Assembly (NCBI RefSeq): GCF_026247885.1
Contig: NZ_CP110921.1
Span: 620,001-684,000 of the forward strand
Length of the DNA stretch: 64,000 bases
DNA from: Methylococcus mesophilus
GTDB lineage: Bacteria; Pseudomonadota; Gammaproteobacteria; Methylococcales; Methylococcaceae
Direction of reading: 5' to 3'
The translations under genes were made by a program, and so were the position numbers. How positions within the stretch are numbered: position 1 is the stretch's first letter; each line of letters opens with the position of its first letter. The notes beneath the pieces were generated by a model. That model had not been told where the DNA came from. It saw nothing but the letters and a program-made list of their open reading frames with translations, and did not search any database. Positions 1-9,586 of this stretch are shown here, piece after piece.

Positions 1-1
1 G

Positions 2-331
2 CTACCTCCCCTCCTGGGCGAACGCCGCACCCGCCGCACCCAGGCGACGGAACAACCGTACGAATCCGGCATCGTCGCGGTGGGCAGCTCCCAGCTCCGT
101 TTCTCCGTCCGCTTCTACCTCATCGCGATCTTCTTCGTCATCTTCGACCTCGAAGCCGTCTTCATCTTCGCCTGGGCCATCGCCTTCCGCGAAAGCGGCT
201 GGCCCGGCTACATCGAAATCCTGATCTTCATCGGCGTCCTGGCCGCCACGCTGGTTTATCTGTGGCGGATCGGCGCCCTCGACTGGCGCACGCCCCGCCA
301 GCGCATCGTCGAAGCCAAAATCCACCTGTAG
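2..331 (+). CDS. nuoA: NADH-quinone oxidoreductase subunit A (5' truncated by window edge)
   Basis: Small membrane subunit of complex I that helps link the peripheral arm to the membrane arm. The frame is open to the left edge, so the N-terminus and first helix are missing. The family-specific stretch PYESGI is followed by [19 protein letters not shown], then two further hydrophobic segments. The stop codon TAG forms part of the Shine-Dalgarno (TAGGAG) of nuoB, so the two genes are cotranscribed. Identification rests on the conserved NuoA motifs and the following nuoB-N order. Confidence 0.95.
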   Translation, partial: LPPLLGERRTRRTQATEQPYESGIVAVGSSQLRFSVRFYLIAIFFVIFDLEAVFIFAWAIAFRESGWPGYIEILIFIGVLAATLVYLWRIGALDWRTPRQRIVEAKIHL

Positions 332-339
332 GAGCCCCC

Positions 340-981
340 ATGCGCTGGAGCCTGACACGAGCGGACCAGACCCCGGCCCCCCAGCCGGGCCGGCAGACCT
401 ACGAGGAAGCCCTGCGGCGCAACATCCTGTTCGCCCAGTTGGACGACTTGGTGCGCTGGGGCCGCAAGAATTCGATCTGGCCGTTCAACTTCGGCCTCTC
501 CTGCTGCTACGTCGAAATGGCGACCGCGTTCACCAGCCGCTTTGACATCGCCCGTTTCGGCTCGGAAGTCATCCGCGCCAGCCCCCGCCAGGCCGATCTG
601 ATGGTGATTTCCGGCACGGTGTTCCGCAAGATGGCGCCGGTGGTCAAACACCTCTACGACCAATTGCTCGAACCCAAGTGGATCATTTCCATGGGCTCCT
701 GCGCCAACTCGGGAGGGATGTACGACATCTACAGCGTGGTCCAGGGCGTGGACAAGTTCCTGCCGGTGGACGTCTACGTGCCGGGCTGCCCGCCGCGGCC
801 GGAAGCATTGCTGGAAGGGCTGATAATGCTGCAGGAATCGGTGGGGAAGGAGGAACGGCCTCTGAGCTGGGTGATCGGCCCCCAAGGCATCGAAAAAGCC
901 CCCGCCCCCAGCCGGCGCGACCTCAAACAGGCCGAGCGCAATCGGGCCTCCGAACTGCACGATCCGTTCAGCCTGGATTGA
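340..981 (+). CDS. nuoB: NADH-quinone oxidoreductase subunit B
   Basis: Peripheral-arm subunit that carries iron-sulfur cluster N2, the last electron donor to quinone. The sequence shows the tandem cysteines in GLSCCYVEM, a further Cys in [11 protein letters not shown] and another in [11 protein letters not shown], which together are the N2 ligands. Length is 213 residues, slightly longer than usual because of a charged C-terminal tail ([13 protein letters not shown]). The ATG at 340 is preceded by a TAGGAG ribosome site overlapping the nuoA stop; the same frame continues upstream but has no family homology. Confidence 0.97.
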   Translation: MRWSLTRADQTPAPQPGRQTYEEALRRNILFAQLDDLVRWGRKNSIWPFNFGLSCCYVEMATAFTSRFDIARFGSEVIRASPRQADLMVISGTVFRKMAPVVKHLYDQLLEPKWIISMGSCANSGGMYDIYSVVQGVDKFLPVDVYVPGCPPRPEALLEGLIMLQESVGKEERPLSWVIGPQGIEKAPAPSRRDLKQAERNRASELHDPFSLD

Positions 982-999
982 ACGAGAGGGAATCCGGAC

Positions 1000-2763
1000 A
1001 TGGTAGCCTCGATGACGGAACATGCTGGAACCATCGTCCCGGACCTGTGCCGCCGCTTCGGCAGCGAGACCTTTATCCCGCAAATCACCGCCGACGGCAT
1101 CCCCACTCTGTGGATCAATCCCGGCGATCTCGTTGCCGCCGTCGGCTACCTGCGCCGGGAGATCGACCGCCCCTACGCCCTGCTGTTCGATCTGACCGCC
1201 GTCGACGAACGGACCCGGAAGCATCGGGACGGCCTGCCCGCCAGCGCCTTTACCATCGTCTACCATCTGATTTCCCTGGAGCGCAACGCCGACATCCGGC
1301 TGAAAGTCGCCCTCCCGGAATCCGATCCGTCACTCCCCAGCATCGCTGCGGTCTGCCCCGCCGCCGACTGGTACGAGCGGGAAGTCTGGGACATGTTCGG
1401 CATACGTTTCCACGGGCATCCGAACCTGCGCCGCATCATCATGCCGCCGACCTGGCAGGGCCATCCCTTGCGCAAGGACCACCCCGCCCGCGCCACCGAG
1501 ATGGAACCGTTCAGCCTGCCGGACGATGTGCAACAGCAGGAGCAGGAGGCCCTGCGCTTCGTGCCCGAGGAATGGGGCATGCAGCGCCGGAGCGAGGACA
1601 CCGATTTCCTGTTCCTGAACTTAGGGCCCAACCATCCCAGCGTGCACGGCGTGTTTCGGGTCGCCCTCCAGCTCGACGGCGAGGAGATCGTCGACGCCGT
1701 ACCCGACATCGGCTACCACCACCGCGGCGCGGAGAAGATGGGGGAACGCCAGTCCTGGCACAGCTACATCCCCTACACCGACCGGGTCGACTACCTCGGC
1801 GGTTCGATGAACAACCTGCCTTACGTCATGGCGGTGGAGAAGCTGGCCGGGATCGAAGTGCCGGAGCGCGCCCGGGTCATCCGGGTCATGATCTCCGAGT
1901 TCTACCGGATCGCCAGCCACCTCCTGTTCTATGGCACCTTCGCCCAGGACGTGGGACAGATGTCGCCGATCTTCTACATGTTCATCGACCGCGAGAAGGT
2001 GTTCGAGATTATCGAATCCTTCACCGGCGCCCGGATGCATTCCAGCTTCTTCCGCATCGGCGGCGTCGCCATGGACCTGCCGGAAGGCTGGGACAGGCTG
2101 ATCCGCGAGTTCATCGCCTACTTCCCCAAGCGCCTGGCCCAGTACGACAAGGCGGTGATGGCCAACAAGCTGATCCAGCGCCGCACTCGCGGCATCGGTG
2201 CTTACACCACGGCGGAGGCCATCGACTGGAGCGTGACCGGCGCGGGGCTCAGGGCCACGGGCCTGGCCTGGGACTACCGCAAGGCCCGGCCCTATTCGGG
2301 CTATGAGAACTTCGAATTCGAGATTCCGACCGGCGCGAACGGCGACTGCTACGACCGCTGCGCGGTGCGGGTGGCAGAGATGCGGCAGAGCCTCCGGATC
2401 ATCGAGCAGTGCGTGAACCAGATGCCGTCCGGCCCCTACAAGGCCGAGCACCCGCTCACCACGCCGCCGCCCAAGGAACGCACGATGCACGACATCGAGA
2501 CGCTGATCCAGCATTTCCTCAGCGTATCCTGGGGCCCGGTGATCCCGCCCGGCGAAGCCTGCATGACCATCGAGGCGACCAAGGGCCTGAACGGCTATTA
2601 CCTGACCTCGGACGGCGGCACCATGTCCTACCGCACCCGCATCCGCACCCCGTCCTTTCCCCACCTGCAGATGATCCCGCTGATGAGTCGCGGCATGATG
2701 GTCGCCGACCTGATCGCCATCCTCGCCAGCATCGATTTCGTGATGGCCGACGTGGACCGCTGA
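1000..2763 (+). CDS. nuoC: NADH-quinone oxidoreductase fused subunit C/D
   Basis: A single 587-residue protein with the NuoC (30-kDa) domain in about the first 190 residues (signature region [21 protein letters not shown]) and the NuoD (49-kDa) domain after it ([23 protein letters not shown]). NuoD forms the quinone pocket next to cluster N2. The C/D fusion is the arrangement seen in enterics and many other gammaproteobacteria. A GAGAGGGAA ribosome site precedes the ATG; a second ATG four codons in is a weaker alternative. It is followed by a 12-base gap to nuoE. Confidence 0.97.
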   Translation: MVASMTEHAGTIVPDLCRRFGSETFIPQITADGIPTLWINPGDLVAAVGYLRREIDRPYALLFDLTAVDERTRKHRDGLPASAFTIVYHLISLERNADIRLKVALPESDPSLPSIAAVCPAADWYEREVWDMFGIRFHGHPNLRRIIMPPTWQGHPLRKDHPARATEMEPFSLPDDVQQQEQEALRFVPEEWGMQRRSEDTDFLFLNLGPNHPSVHGVFRVALQLDGEEIVDAVPDIGYHHRGAEKMGERQSWHSYIPYTDRVDYLGGSMNNLPYVMAVEKLAGIEVPERARVIRVMISEFYRIASHLLFYGTFAQDVGQMSPIFYMFIDREKVFEIIESFTGARMHSSFFRIGGVAMDLPEGWDRLIREFIAYFPKRLAQYDKAVMANKLIQRRTRGIGAYTTAEAIDWSVTGAGLRATGLAWDYRKARPYSGYENFEFEIPTGANGDCYDRCAVRVAEMRQSLRIIEQCVNQMPSGPYKAEHPLTTPPPKERTMHDIETLIQHFLSVSWGPVIPPGEACMTIEATKGLNGYYLTSDGGTMSYRTRIRTPSFPHLQMIPLMSRGMMVADLIAILASIDFVMADVDR

Positions 2764-2775
2764 AGGAGCCGGAGC

Positions 2776-3249
2776 ATGATCCTCACACCCGACGAAATCC
2801 AAGCCATCCGCCAGGAAGCCGGTCACTTCCCCTACCCTTCCGCGGCCGCGATCGAGGCACTCAACATCGCCCAGCGAGGGCATGACTGGATTTCGGACGA
2901 ACTGCTGAGGGAGGTCGCCGAAGTGCTGGGCATATCGCCGGCGGACCTGGACAGCGTCGCCACCTTCTACAACCTGATCTACCGCCGTCCGGTGGGAAAG
3001 CGCGTCATCCACTACTGCAACAGCGTGAGCTGCTGGATGCTGGGCGCCGAAGACAACCGCCGCCATTTGAGTGAAAGGCTCGGCATCGGGCTGGGGGAAA
3101 CCACCGGCGACGGCGAATACACCCTGCTGCCCATCGTCTGCCTGGGCGCCTGCGACAAGGCGCCGGTGCTCATGATCGGCGACGAGACCCACTTCAACGT
3201 CGATCCGGCCAAGCTGGACGACATTCTCGGCGAAACCGGAGCGCCCTGA
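2776..3249 (+). CDS. nuoE: NADH-quinone oxidoreductase subunit E
   Basis: Thioredoxin-fold [2Fe-2S] subunit (cluster N1a) of the NADH-oxidising module. The 157 residues contain the cysteines in HYCNSVSCWM and in CLGACDKAPVLMI, the usual ligand pattern, after the helical N-terminal region (VATFYNLIYRRPVGK). The start has AAGGAG nearby. The stop TGA shares its last base with the ATG of nuoF, suggesting translational coupling. Confidence 0.96.
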   Translation: MILTPDEIQAIRQEAGHFPYPSAAAIEALNIAQRGHDWISDELLREVAEVLGISPADLDSVATFYNLIYRRPVGKRVIHYCNSVSCWMLGAEDNRRHLSERLGIGLGETTGDGEYTLLPIVCLGACDKAPVLMIGDETHFNVDPAKLDDILGETGAP

Positions 3250-4532
3250 TGGACAAGCCGCTCACCCGCAACATCAAGCCCGATGGCTCCGCCGCCAGCC
3301 TGGCCGAATACCGGGCCGGCGGCGGCTACGAAGGATTGAAAAAAGCCCTCGCCGAACTCGCGCCGTTGGAAGTGCAACAGCAGGTCAAGGATTCGGGGCT
3401 GCGCGGCCGGGGCGGCGCCGGCTTCCCGACGGGAATGAAATGGAGTTTCGTGCCGATGGGCGAGGACGCGCCAAAAACCAAATACCTGGTGGTCAATGGC
3501 GACGAAATGGAACCGGGCGCGTTCAAGGACCGGCTGCTGCTGGAAGGCGATCCGCACCAACTGATCGAAGGCGTCGCCATCGCTTCCTACGCCATCCAGG
3601 CCAACATCGCCTATATCTTCCTCCGCGGCGAATACCGGCTCGCGGCGGACCGGCTGCGGCGGGCGATCGCCGAGGCCGAAGAGTACAAGCTGCTCGGCGC
3701 GAACATTCTCGGCTCGGGTTTCAGCCTGGACCTGCGCCTGCACACCAGCGCCGGGCGCTACATCTGCGGCGAGGAAACCGCCCTGCTCAACTCGCTGGAA
3801 GGCAAACGCGCCAATCCCCGCGCCAAGCCGCCGTTCCCGCAAGTGTCCGGCCTGTTCGGCAAGCCCACCATCGTCAACAACGTCGAGACCTTGTGCAACC
3901 TGCCGCACATCCTCCGCAACGGGGTGGAGTGGTACAAAGGACTCAGCCGGACCGGCGAGCCGGGCACCAAGATCTACGGCGTCAGCGGCCGGGTCAAGCG
4001 CCCCGGCGCCTGGGAGCTGCCCATGGGCACGACGGCGCGCGAGATCATCGAGGAACACGCCGGCGGCATGCGCGACGGCTACCGTTTGAAGGGCTACATG
4101 CCGGGCGGCGCGTCCACCGACTTCCTGCTGCCCGAACACCTGGACATCCCCATGGACTACGGCTCGATCGGCAAGGCCGGCAGCCGGCTCGGCACCGGCA
4201 CGATGATCCTGCTGGACGACCGGACCTGCCCGGTAAGGATGGTGCTCAATCTCGAACAGTTCTTCGCCCAGGAATCCTGCGGCTGGTGCACGCCCTGCCG
4301 GGATGGCCTGCCCTGGACCGTCAGCCTGCTCGAAAGGCTGATCGAAGGGCGCGGCCGACTGGAGGACCTCCACACCCTGGAACGCTTGTGCGGACTGCTC
4401 GGCCCCGGCAATACCTTCTGCGCCCTCGCGCCCGGCGCGGTGGAACCGCTGCAGAGCGCCCTCAAATACTTCCGCGCCGATTTCGAGCGCTATCTCCAGC
4501 CGCAAAGCACCCGCGGAGGCGTGTATGCCTGA
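3249..4532 (+). CDS. nuoF: NADH-quinone oxidoreductase subunit F
   Basis: NADH-binding subunit with FMN and the [4Fe-4S] cluster N3. The glycine-rich segment LRGRGGAGFPTGMKW binds NADH and FMN, and ESCGWCTPCRDG gives three of the N3 cysteines, with the fourth in NTFCALAP. Length of 427 residues is normal. It begins on the last base of the nuoE stop codon and its end overlaps the nuoG start by 8 bases. Confidence 0.97.
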   Translation: MDKPLTRNIKPDGSAASLAEYRAGGGYEGLKKALAELAPLEVQQQVKDSGLRGRGGAGFPTGMKWSFVPMGEDAPKTKYLVVNGDEMEPGAFKDRLLLEGDPHQLIEGVAIASYAIQANIAYIFLRGEYRLAADRLRRAIAEAEEYKLLGANILGSGFSLDLRLHTSAGRYICGEETALLNSLEGKRANPRAKPPFPQVSGLFGKPTIVNNVETLCNLPHILRNGVEWYKGLSRTGEPGTKIYGVSGRVKRPGAWELPMGTTAREIIEEHAGGMRDGYRLKGYMPGGASTDFLLPEHLDIPMDYGSIGKAGSRLGTGTMILLDDRTCPVRMVLNLEQFFAQESCGWCTPCRDGLPWTVSLLERLIEGRGRLEDLHTLERLCGLLGPGNTFCALAPGAVEPLQSALKYFRADFERYLQPQSTRGGVYA

Positions 4533-7266
4533 CAAAATCGTAGGGAACGATTTTGGACCGCCGAAGGCGGGTCCGGAGGACGGACCCCAGGGAAGGAGTC
4601 CGCACATCGAAATCGACGGCAAGCGCTATCCGGTCAAGGCGGGGGACAACCTGCTGCAGGCGATCCTCTCGCTCGGTCTGGATCTGCCCTATTTCTGCTG
4701 GCATCCGGCCATGGGCTCGGTGGGCGCCTGCCGCCAGTGCGGCGTGATCCAGTTCAAGGATGCGGACGACACTCAAGGCCGGCTGGTGATGGCCTGCATG
4801 ACGCCCGTGACCGAAGGCATGCGGATATCTCTGCAAGGCGAAAACGCCAGGAATTTCCGCGCCGGCATCCTGGAACTCTTGATGACCAACCACCCGCACG
4901 ACTGCCCGGTGTGCGAAGAAGGCGGCGAATGCCATCTGCAGGACATGACCGTGATGACCGGCCATACCTTCCGCCAGTACCGCGGCCTCAAGCGCACCCA
5001 CCGCAACCAGGACCTGGGGCCGTTCATCAACCACGAGATGAACCGCTGCATCGCCTGCTACCGCTGCGTCCGCTATTACCAGGACTATTGCGGCGGCGAC
5101 GACCTGCAGGTGTTCGCCTCGCACAACCACGTCTATTTCGGCCGCCATGAGGACGGCGTACTGGAGAACGAATTCAGCGGCAATCTGGTCGAGGTCTGCC
5201 CCACCGGGGTGTTCACCGACAAGACCTTCAGCCGGCATTACAGCCGCAAATGGGATCTGCAGACCGCGCCTTCGATCTGCGTCCACTGCGGAATCGGCTG
5301 CAACACCAGCCCCGGTGAGCGCTACGGCAGCCTGCGGCGGATCGTCAACCGCTATCACGGCGAGGTCAACGGCTATTTCCTCTGCGACCGCGGCCGCTTC
5401 GGCTACGGCTTCGTCAACGGCCCGGCGCGCCTCCATCAGGCCCGCTCGGCCGAGGAAGGTCCGCTGGACCTGAACATCGCCGCCGGCCGGTTCGCCGCCG
5501 CGATCCGGGACGCGCGAGGGATCATCGGCATCGGATCGCCCCGCGCCAGCCTCGAGGCCAATTTCGCACTGCGGGAACTGGTCGGCGCGGAGCGTTTCCA
5601 TGCCGGCATCGGCGACACCGAACACGGCTGCCTTCGAACCCTCCTCGGCATCGTCCGGGATTTCCCGGTGCACCTCGTGTCCCTGCGCGAAGCCGAACGG
5701 GCCGATGCGGTGCTGGTGCTGGGCGAAGACCTGACCCAGACCGCGCCGCGGCTGGCGCTGGCGCTACGCCAGGCGGTGCGCAGCCGGGCCCATGCCATCG
5801 CCGAGGGTCTGGGCATCCCGCATTGGCAGGACGCCGCCGTGCGTGAGGCGGCCCAGGCCGAAAAAAGCCCGCTGTTCGTCGCCAGTCCGGGGCCGACCCG
5901 GCTGGACGAGGTCGCTACGCGGACCTGCCGCGCCGGCCCCGACGCCATCGCCCGGCTGGGCTTCGCCGTCGCGCACAACATCTGCTCCGAGGCGCCGGCC
6001 GTTGCGGGCCTGACGCCCGAACATGAGGCGCTGGCTGCGGAAATCGCCGACGCGCTGGCAGGCGCCGAACGGCCCCTGATCGTATCCGGCACCGGCTGTC
6101 TGAGCGAGGAGGTGCTCCGGGCGGCGGGCCAGATCGCCGCTGCGCTGGCGGCGAAACGTCAGGGCCGACCCACGGGTGTGCATTTCGCCGTGCCGGAATG
6201 CAACAGCCTGGGGCTGGCGATGATGGAGGCGCAAGCTCTGGCGCACGCCTTCCAGACCATCGAGTCCGGAGTAGCCGACACGCTGCTCATCCTGGAAAAC
6301 GATCTCTACCGGCGGGCGGACCGGACCGCGGTCGACGCCCTGCTCGAGCGGGCCAGACAAGTGATCGTGATCGACCATACCCTGCACGAAACCGCCGAGC
6401 GCGCCGATCTTGCGCTGCCCGCCGCAAGCTTCGCCGAGACCGAAGGGACACTGGTCAGCAGCGAAGGCCGCGCCCAGCGTTTCTTCTCTGCAATGCCCCC
6501 CATCGGTGACAGCCGCGACGCCTGGCGCTGGCTCGGGCCCTGGACCCGCATCGACGATCTCAGCCGGGCGCTGGCCGAATCGCTGCCGGTGTTCCGGGAA
6601 ATTACCGGTTGCGCGCCCGGAGCGGCCTTCCGCATCGCGGGCCAGAAGATTCCGCGCCAGCCGCACCGCTACAGCGGACGCACCGCGATGCTGGCCGACG
6701 TCCGCATCCATGAACCGAAGCAGCCCGAGGACGCGGACTCGGCGCTGGCCTTCTCCATGGAAGGCGCCGCGCAGGACCATCCGCCGGCCTTGAATCCCTT
6801 CGTCTGGGCGCCGGGCTGGAATTCGAACCAGTCGGTCGGCAAGTTCCAGGACGAAGCCGGCGGTCATCTGCGCGGCGGCGATCCCGGCATCCGCCTGATT
6901 GGCGACGGCGGAACCGGCCCGCAGTGGTTCGTACCGCCCGAGGCCGGCGCCGCTCCCTCGGACGCCCTGCGGCTGGTACCGCTGCACCGCATCTTCGGCA
7001 GCGACGAGACCAGCATGCACTCGCCCGCGGTGGCGGAACGGGCACCGCATCCCTATGTGGCCCTCAACCCCGCGGACGCGATCCGCCTCGGTCTCGCCGA
7101 AGGCGAAGAAGTCGAACTTGCTACGGACGTCTGGCTGCCGGTGAAGCTCCTCCCCGGCCTCGCGGCCGGCATCGCCGGCGTGCCGGCCGGTCTGCGCGAC
7201 CTGCCTTTCCTGGAAACCGCGTCGCGGCCATGGACGCCGAACAAGCCCGGAGAAGTTACGCCATGA
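4525..7266 (+). CDS. nuoG: NADH-quinone oxidoreductase subunit G
   Basis: Large iron-sulfur subunit (913 residues). Ferredoxin-like N-domain with cysteines in [19 protein letters not shown], then the HxxxCxxCxxxxxC segment ([18 protein letters not shown]), two further Cys clusters around [15 protein letters not shown], and a molybdopterin-oxidoreductase-like C-terminal half. The CVHCGIGC motif suggests the extra N7-type cluster. The ATG at 4525 has a GGAGG site and overlaps nuoF. Compared with the family, about 26 extra residues precede the ferredoxin domain and are encoded by palindromic DNA at 4534-4574. Confidence 0.95.
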   Translation: MPDKIVGNDFGPPKAGPEDGPQGRSPHIEIDGKRYPVKAGDNLLQAILSLGLDLPYFCWHPAMGSVGACRQCGVIQFKDADDTQGRLVMACMTPVTEGMRISLQGENARNFRAGILELLMTNHPHDCPVCEEGGECHLQDMTVMTGHTFRQYRGLKRTHRNQDLGPFINHEMNRCIACYRCVRYYQDYCGGDDLQVFASHNHVYFGRHEDGVLENEFSGNLVEVCPTGVFTDKTFSRHYSRKWDLQTAPSICVHCGIGCNTSPGERYGSLRRIVNRYHGEVNGYFLCDRGRFGYGFVNGPARLHQARSAEEGPLDLNIAAGRFAAAIRDARGIIGIGSPRASLEANFALRELVGAERFHAGIGDTEHGCLRTLLGIVRDFPVHLVSLREAERADAVLVLGEDLTQTAPRLALALRQAVRSRAHAIAEGLGIPHWQDAAVREAAQAEKSPLFVASPGPTRLDEVATRTCRAGPDAIARLGFAVAHNICSEAPAVAGLTPEHEALAAEIADALAGAERPLIVSGTGCLSEEVLRAAGQIAAALAAKRQGRPTGVHFAVPECNSLGLAMMEAQALAHAFQTIESGVADTLLILENDLYRRADRTAVDALLERARQVIVIDHTLHETAERADLALPAASFAETEGTLVSSEGRAQRFFSAMPPIGDSRDAWRWLGPWTRIDDLSRALAESLPVFREITGCAPGAAFRIAGQKIPRQPHRYSGRTAMLADVRIHEPKQPEDADSALAFSMEGAAQDHPPALNPFVWAPGWNSNQSVGKFQDEAGGHLRGGDPGIRLIGDGGTGPQWFVPPEAGAAPSDALRLVPLHRIFGSDETSMHSPAVAERAPHPYVALNPADAIRLGLAEGEEVELATDVWLPVKLLPGLAAGIAGVPAGLRDLPFLETASRPWTPNKPGEVTP
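4534..4574. repeat. Two adjacent inverted repeats inside the nuoG start region
   Basis: AAAATCGT (4534-4541) pairs perfectly with ACGATTTT (4547-4554) across 5 bases, and directly next to it GGACCGCC pairs almost perfectly with GGCGGGTCC across GAA (4555-4574). Both lie in the coding sequence of a poorly conserved N-terminal extension of NuoG. Either an inserted short palindromic element read in frame, or an RNA structure near the ribosome site. Confidence 0.55.
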
Positions 7267-8213
7267 CCGTCGGATCGCCCTATGTCGTCGTCGGCATCCT
7301 GCTCTCGGTCGTGGTCGTCGCGGCCTGGCTGATCTGGGTGGAGCGCCGCCTGATCGGAATCTGGCAGGACCGGCTCGGGCCCAACCGGGTGGGCCCGCTG
7401 GGGCTGGGGCAGGTGGTGGCGGACATGGTCAAGATCTTCTTCAAGGAGGACTGGATTCCGCCTTTCGCCGACAAGCCGGTGTTCGTCATCGCGCCGGCCG
7501 TCGTCATGGTGACCATGCTGCTCGGCTTCGTCGTCGTGCCGTTCGCACCGGGCGTGGGCGTCATCGACTTCAACTTCGGCCTGCTGTATTTCTTCGCGCT
7601 GTCTTCCCTGGCGGTCTACAGCCAAGTGCTGGCGGGCTATGCCTCGAACAACAAATACTCGCTGCTGGGGAGCCTGCGCGCCGCCGCCCAGAGCATCAGC
7701 TACGAGGTGTTCATGGGCCTGGCCGCGATGGGCGTGGTGATGCTGTCCGGCAGCTTCAACCTGCGGGAGATCGTCGAGGCGCAGAAGGATTGCTGGTACG
7801 TGCTGCCACAGTTTGCAGGCTTCCTCGCATTTCTGGTGGCAACGGTGGCGGAATGCCATCGCGCGCCCTTCGACCTGCCGGAAGCCGAGCAGGAGATCAC
7901 CGGCGGCTTCCACACCGAATACTCCGGCATGAAGTTCGGCATGTTCTTCGTCGGCGAATACTTAGGCATCACCCTGAATTCGGCCATCCTGGTGACGCTT
8001 TTCTTCGGCGGCTGGCTGGGGCCGGGCTTCCTGCCGCCTCTGGCCTGGTTCGTCCTCAAGACCCTGGTCTTCATCCTGTTCTTCGTCCTGCTGCGGGCGG
8101 CGCTGGCCCGGCCGCGCTACGACCAGCTCATGAGCTTCGGCTGGAAGGTGATGCTGCCGCTGACCCTGGTCAATATCGTCGTCACCGGGGCCGTCGGCCT
8201 GTCGGCGCCATGA
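7263..8213 (+). CDS. nuoH: NADH-quinone oxidoreductase subunit H
   Basis: Membrane subunit (316 residues) that forms the heel of the membrane arm and part of the quinone entry channel. Conserved segments visible are [21 protein letters not shown] near the N-terminus, the loop with [12 protein letters not shown], and [29 protein letters not shown]. The ATG at 7263 overlaps the nuoG stop by four bases (ATGA). Multiple hydrophobic segments are present throughout. Confidence 0.97.
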   Translation: MTVGSPYVVVGILLSVVVVAAWLIWVERRLIGIWQDRLGPNRVGPLGLGQVVADMVKIFFKEDWIPPFADKPVFVIAPAVVMVTMLLGFVVVPFAPGVGVIDFNFGLLYFFALSSLAVYSQVLAGYASNNKYSLLGSLRAAAQSISYEVFMGLAAMGVVMLSGSFNLREIVEAQKDCWYVLPQFAGFLAFLVATVAECHRAPFDLPEAEQEITGGFHTEYSGMKFGMFFVGEYLGITLNSAILVTLFFGGWLGPGFLPPLAWFVLKTLVFILFFVLLRAALARPRYDQLMSFGWKVMLPLTLVNIVVTGAVGLSAP

Positions 8214-8226
8214 GGGAGGAAGCGAG

Positions 8227-8742
8227 ATGATCAGCCAGTTGCGCACCCTGTGGATCGTGCTCAAGCACACCTTCACCCGGGCGGACACGGTCCAGTACCC
8301 CGAACAGCGGCCGAAGCTGTTTCCGCGCTACCGCGGCCGCATCGTGCTCACCCGCGACCCCGACGGCGAGGAGCGCTGCGTCGCCTGCAACCTTTGCGCG
8401 GCGGTGTGTCCGGTGGACTGCATCGCGCTGCAGAAGGCCGAGGACGTTGACGGCCGCTGGTATCCGGAATTCTTCCGCATCAACTTTTCCCGCTGCATCC
8501 TCTGCGGCCTGTGCGAGGAAGCCTGCCCGACCTACGCGATCCAGCTCACCCCCGATTTCGAGTTATGCGAATACGACCGCCGCAACCTGGTGTACGAAAA
8601 GGAGCACCTTTTGATCCAGGGCACCGGCAAGTATCCGGGCTATGGTTTCTACCGGGTAGCGGGCAAGGCCATCGCCGGCAAGGACAAGGGGGAGGCGGAA
8701 AACGAAGCACACCCGATCGACGTCCGAAGCCTCTTGCCCTGA
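8227..8742 (+). CDS. nuoI: NADH-quinone oxidoreductase subunit I
   Basis: Carries the two [4Fe-4S] clusters N6a and N6b that pass electrons toward N2. Both CxxCxxCxxxCP motifs are present: [15 protein letters not shown] and [14 protein letters not shown]. The N-terminal amphipathic helix (LWIVLKHTF) fits membrane contact. Length 171 residues. A strong GAGGGAGGAAGCGAG ribosome site lies just before the ATG, 13 bases after nuoH. Confidence 0.97.
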   Translation: MISQLRTLWIVLKHTFTRADTVQYPEQRPKLFPRYRGRIVLTRDPDGEERCVACNLCAAVCPVDCIALQKAEDVDGRWYPEFFRINFSRCILCGLCEEACPTYAIQLTPDFELCEYDRRNLVYEKEHLLIQGTGKYPGYGFYRVAGKAIAGKDKGEAENEAHPIDVRSLLP

Positions 8743-8764
8743 CCGTAACCCCACAGGCACCGAC

Positions 8765-9265
8765 ATGGAACTGACCCTCTTCTACCTCTCTGCCCTGGTC
8801 GCCGTCGCCGCCACCTTCATGGTGGTGATCCAGTGCAACACCGTGCATGCCCTGCTCTATCTCATCGTCTCGCTCCTCGCCTCGGGCTTCATCTTCTACC
8901 TGCTGGGGGCTTTTTTCGCGGCGGTGCTGGAAGTCATCATCTACGCCGGGGCGATCATCGTGCTGTTCGTGTTCGTGGTGATGATGCTCAATCTCGGCAG
9001 CAAGACCATCGAGCAGGAGAGACAATGGCTGTGTCCCGGCATCTGGCACGGACCCGCCGCGCTCTGCACCGTCCTGTTCGCGGAGCTGCTGATCACCCTG
9101 ACGCGTTCCGGCGCCCACGAGGCGGGCCGGATCGTCGAGTCCAAAGCGCTCGGCATCGCCCTGTTCGGCCCCTATCTGCTGGCGGTCGAAACGGCCTCCA
9201 TGCTGCTGCTGGCGGGTCTGGTCGGCGCCTATCACCTGGGCCGCCCTCTCAGGTCCGGGAGCTGA
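8765..9265 (+). CDS. nuoJ: NADH-quinone oxidoreductase subunit J
   Basis: Membrane-arm subunit of 166 residues with five predicted hydrophobic segments. The family signature is the sequence around [20 protein letters not shown], which contains the helix with a pi-bulge known to move during proton pumping. It sits between nuoI and nuoK in canonical order. Confidence 0.95.
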   Translation: MELTLFYLSALVAVAATFMVVIQCNTVHALLYLIVSLLASGFIFYLLGAFFAAVLEVIIYAGAIIVLFVFVVMMLNLGSKTIEQERQWLCPGIWHGPAALCTVLFAELLITLTRSGAHEAGRIVESKALGIALFGPYLLAVETASMLLLAGLVGAYHLGRPLRSGS

Positions 9266-9269
9266 AGCG

Positions 9270-9578
9270 ATGGCGCCAATTCCCTTCGAACACGCGCTGC
9301 TCCTGGCCTCGGTTCTGTTCGTGCTGGGCCTCGTCGCCCTGCTCATCCGCCGCAACCTGATCGTGATGCTGATGTCGGTGGAGATCATGCTGAACGCGGC
9401 GGGGCTGGCCTTCATCGCCGCCGGGTCGCGCTGGGGCCAGCCCGACGGCCAGATCATGTTCCTGCTGATCCTGACCCTCGCCGCCGCCGAAGTCGGCGTC
9501 GGCCTGGGGCTGGTGCTTCAGATCTACCGGCGTTACAAGACGCTGGACGCGGATCGCCTGAGCGAAATGCAAGGCTAG
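9270..9578 (+). CDS. nuoK: NADH-quinone oxidoreductase subunit K
   Basis: Short three-helix membrane subunit (102 residues) homologous to MrpC. The two buried glutamates expected for proton transfer are visible, one in [14 protein letters not shown] and one in [13 protein letters not shown]. Four bases separate it from nuoJ and eight from nuoL. Confidence 0.96.
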   Translation: MAPIPFEHALLLASVLFVLGLVALLIRRNLIVMLMSVEIMLNAAGLAFIAAGSRWGQPDGQIMFLLILTLAAAEVGVGLGLVLQIYRRYKTLDADRLSEMQG

Positions 9579-9586
9579 GAGTCGTC

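Noticed and set aside
678-2306. Long alternative frames over the nuo genes on both strands
   Set aside because: GC-rich shadows with Arg/Pro/Ala-rich low-complexity translations overlapping confirmed complex I genes.
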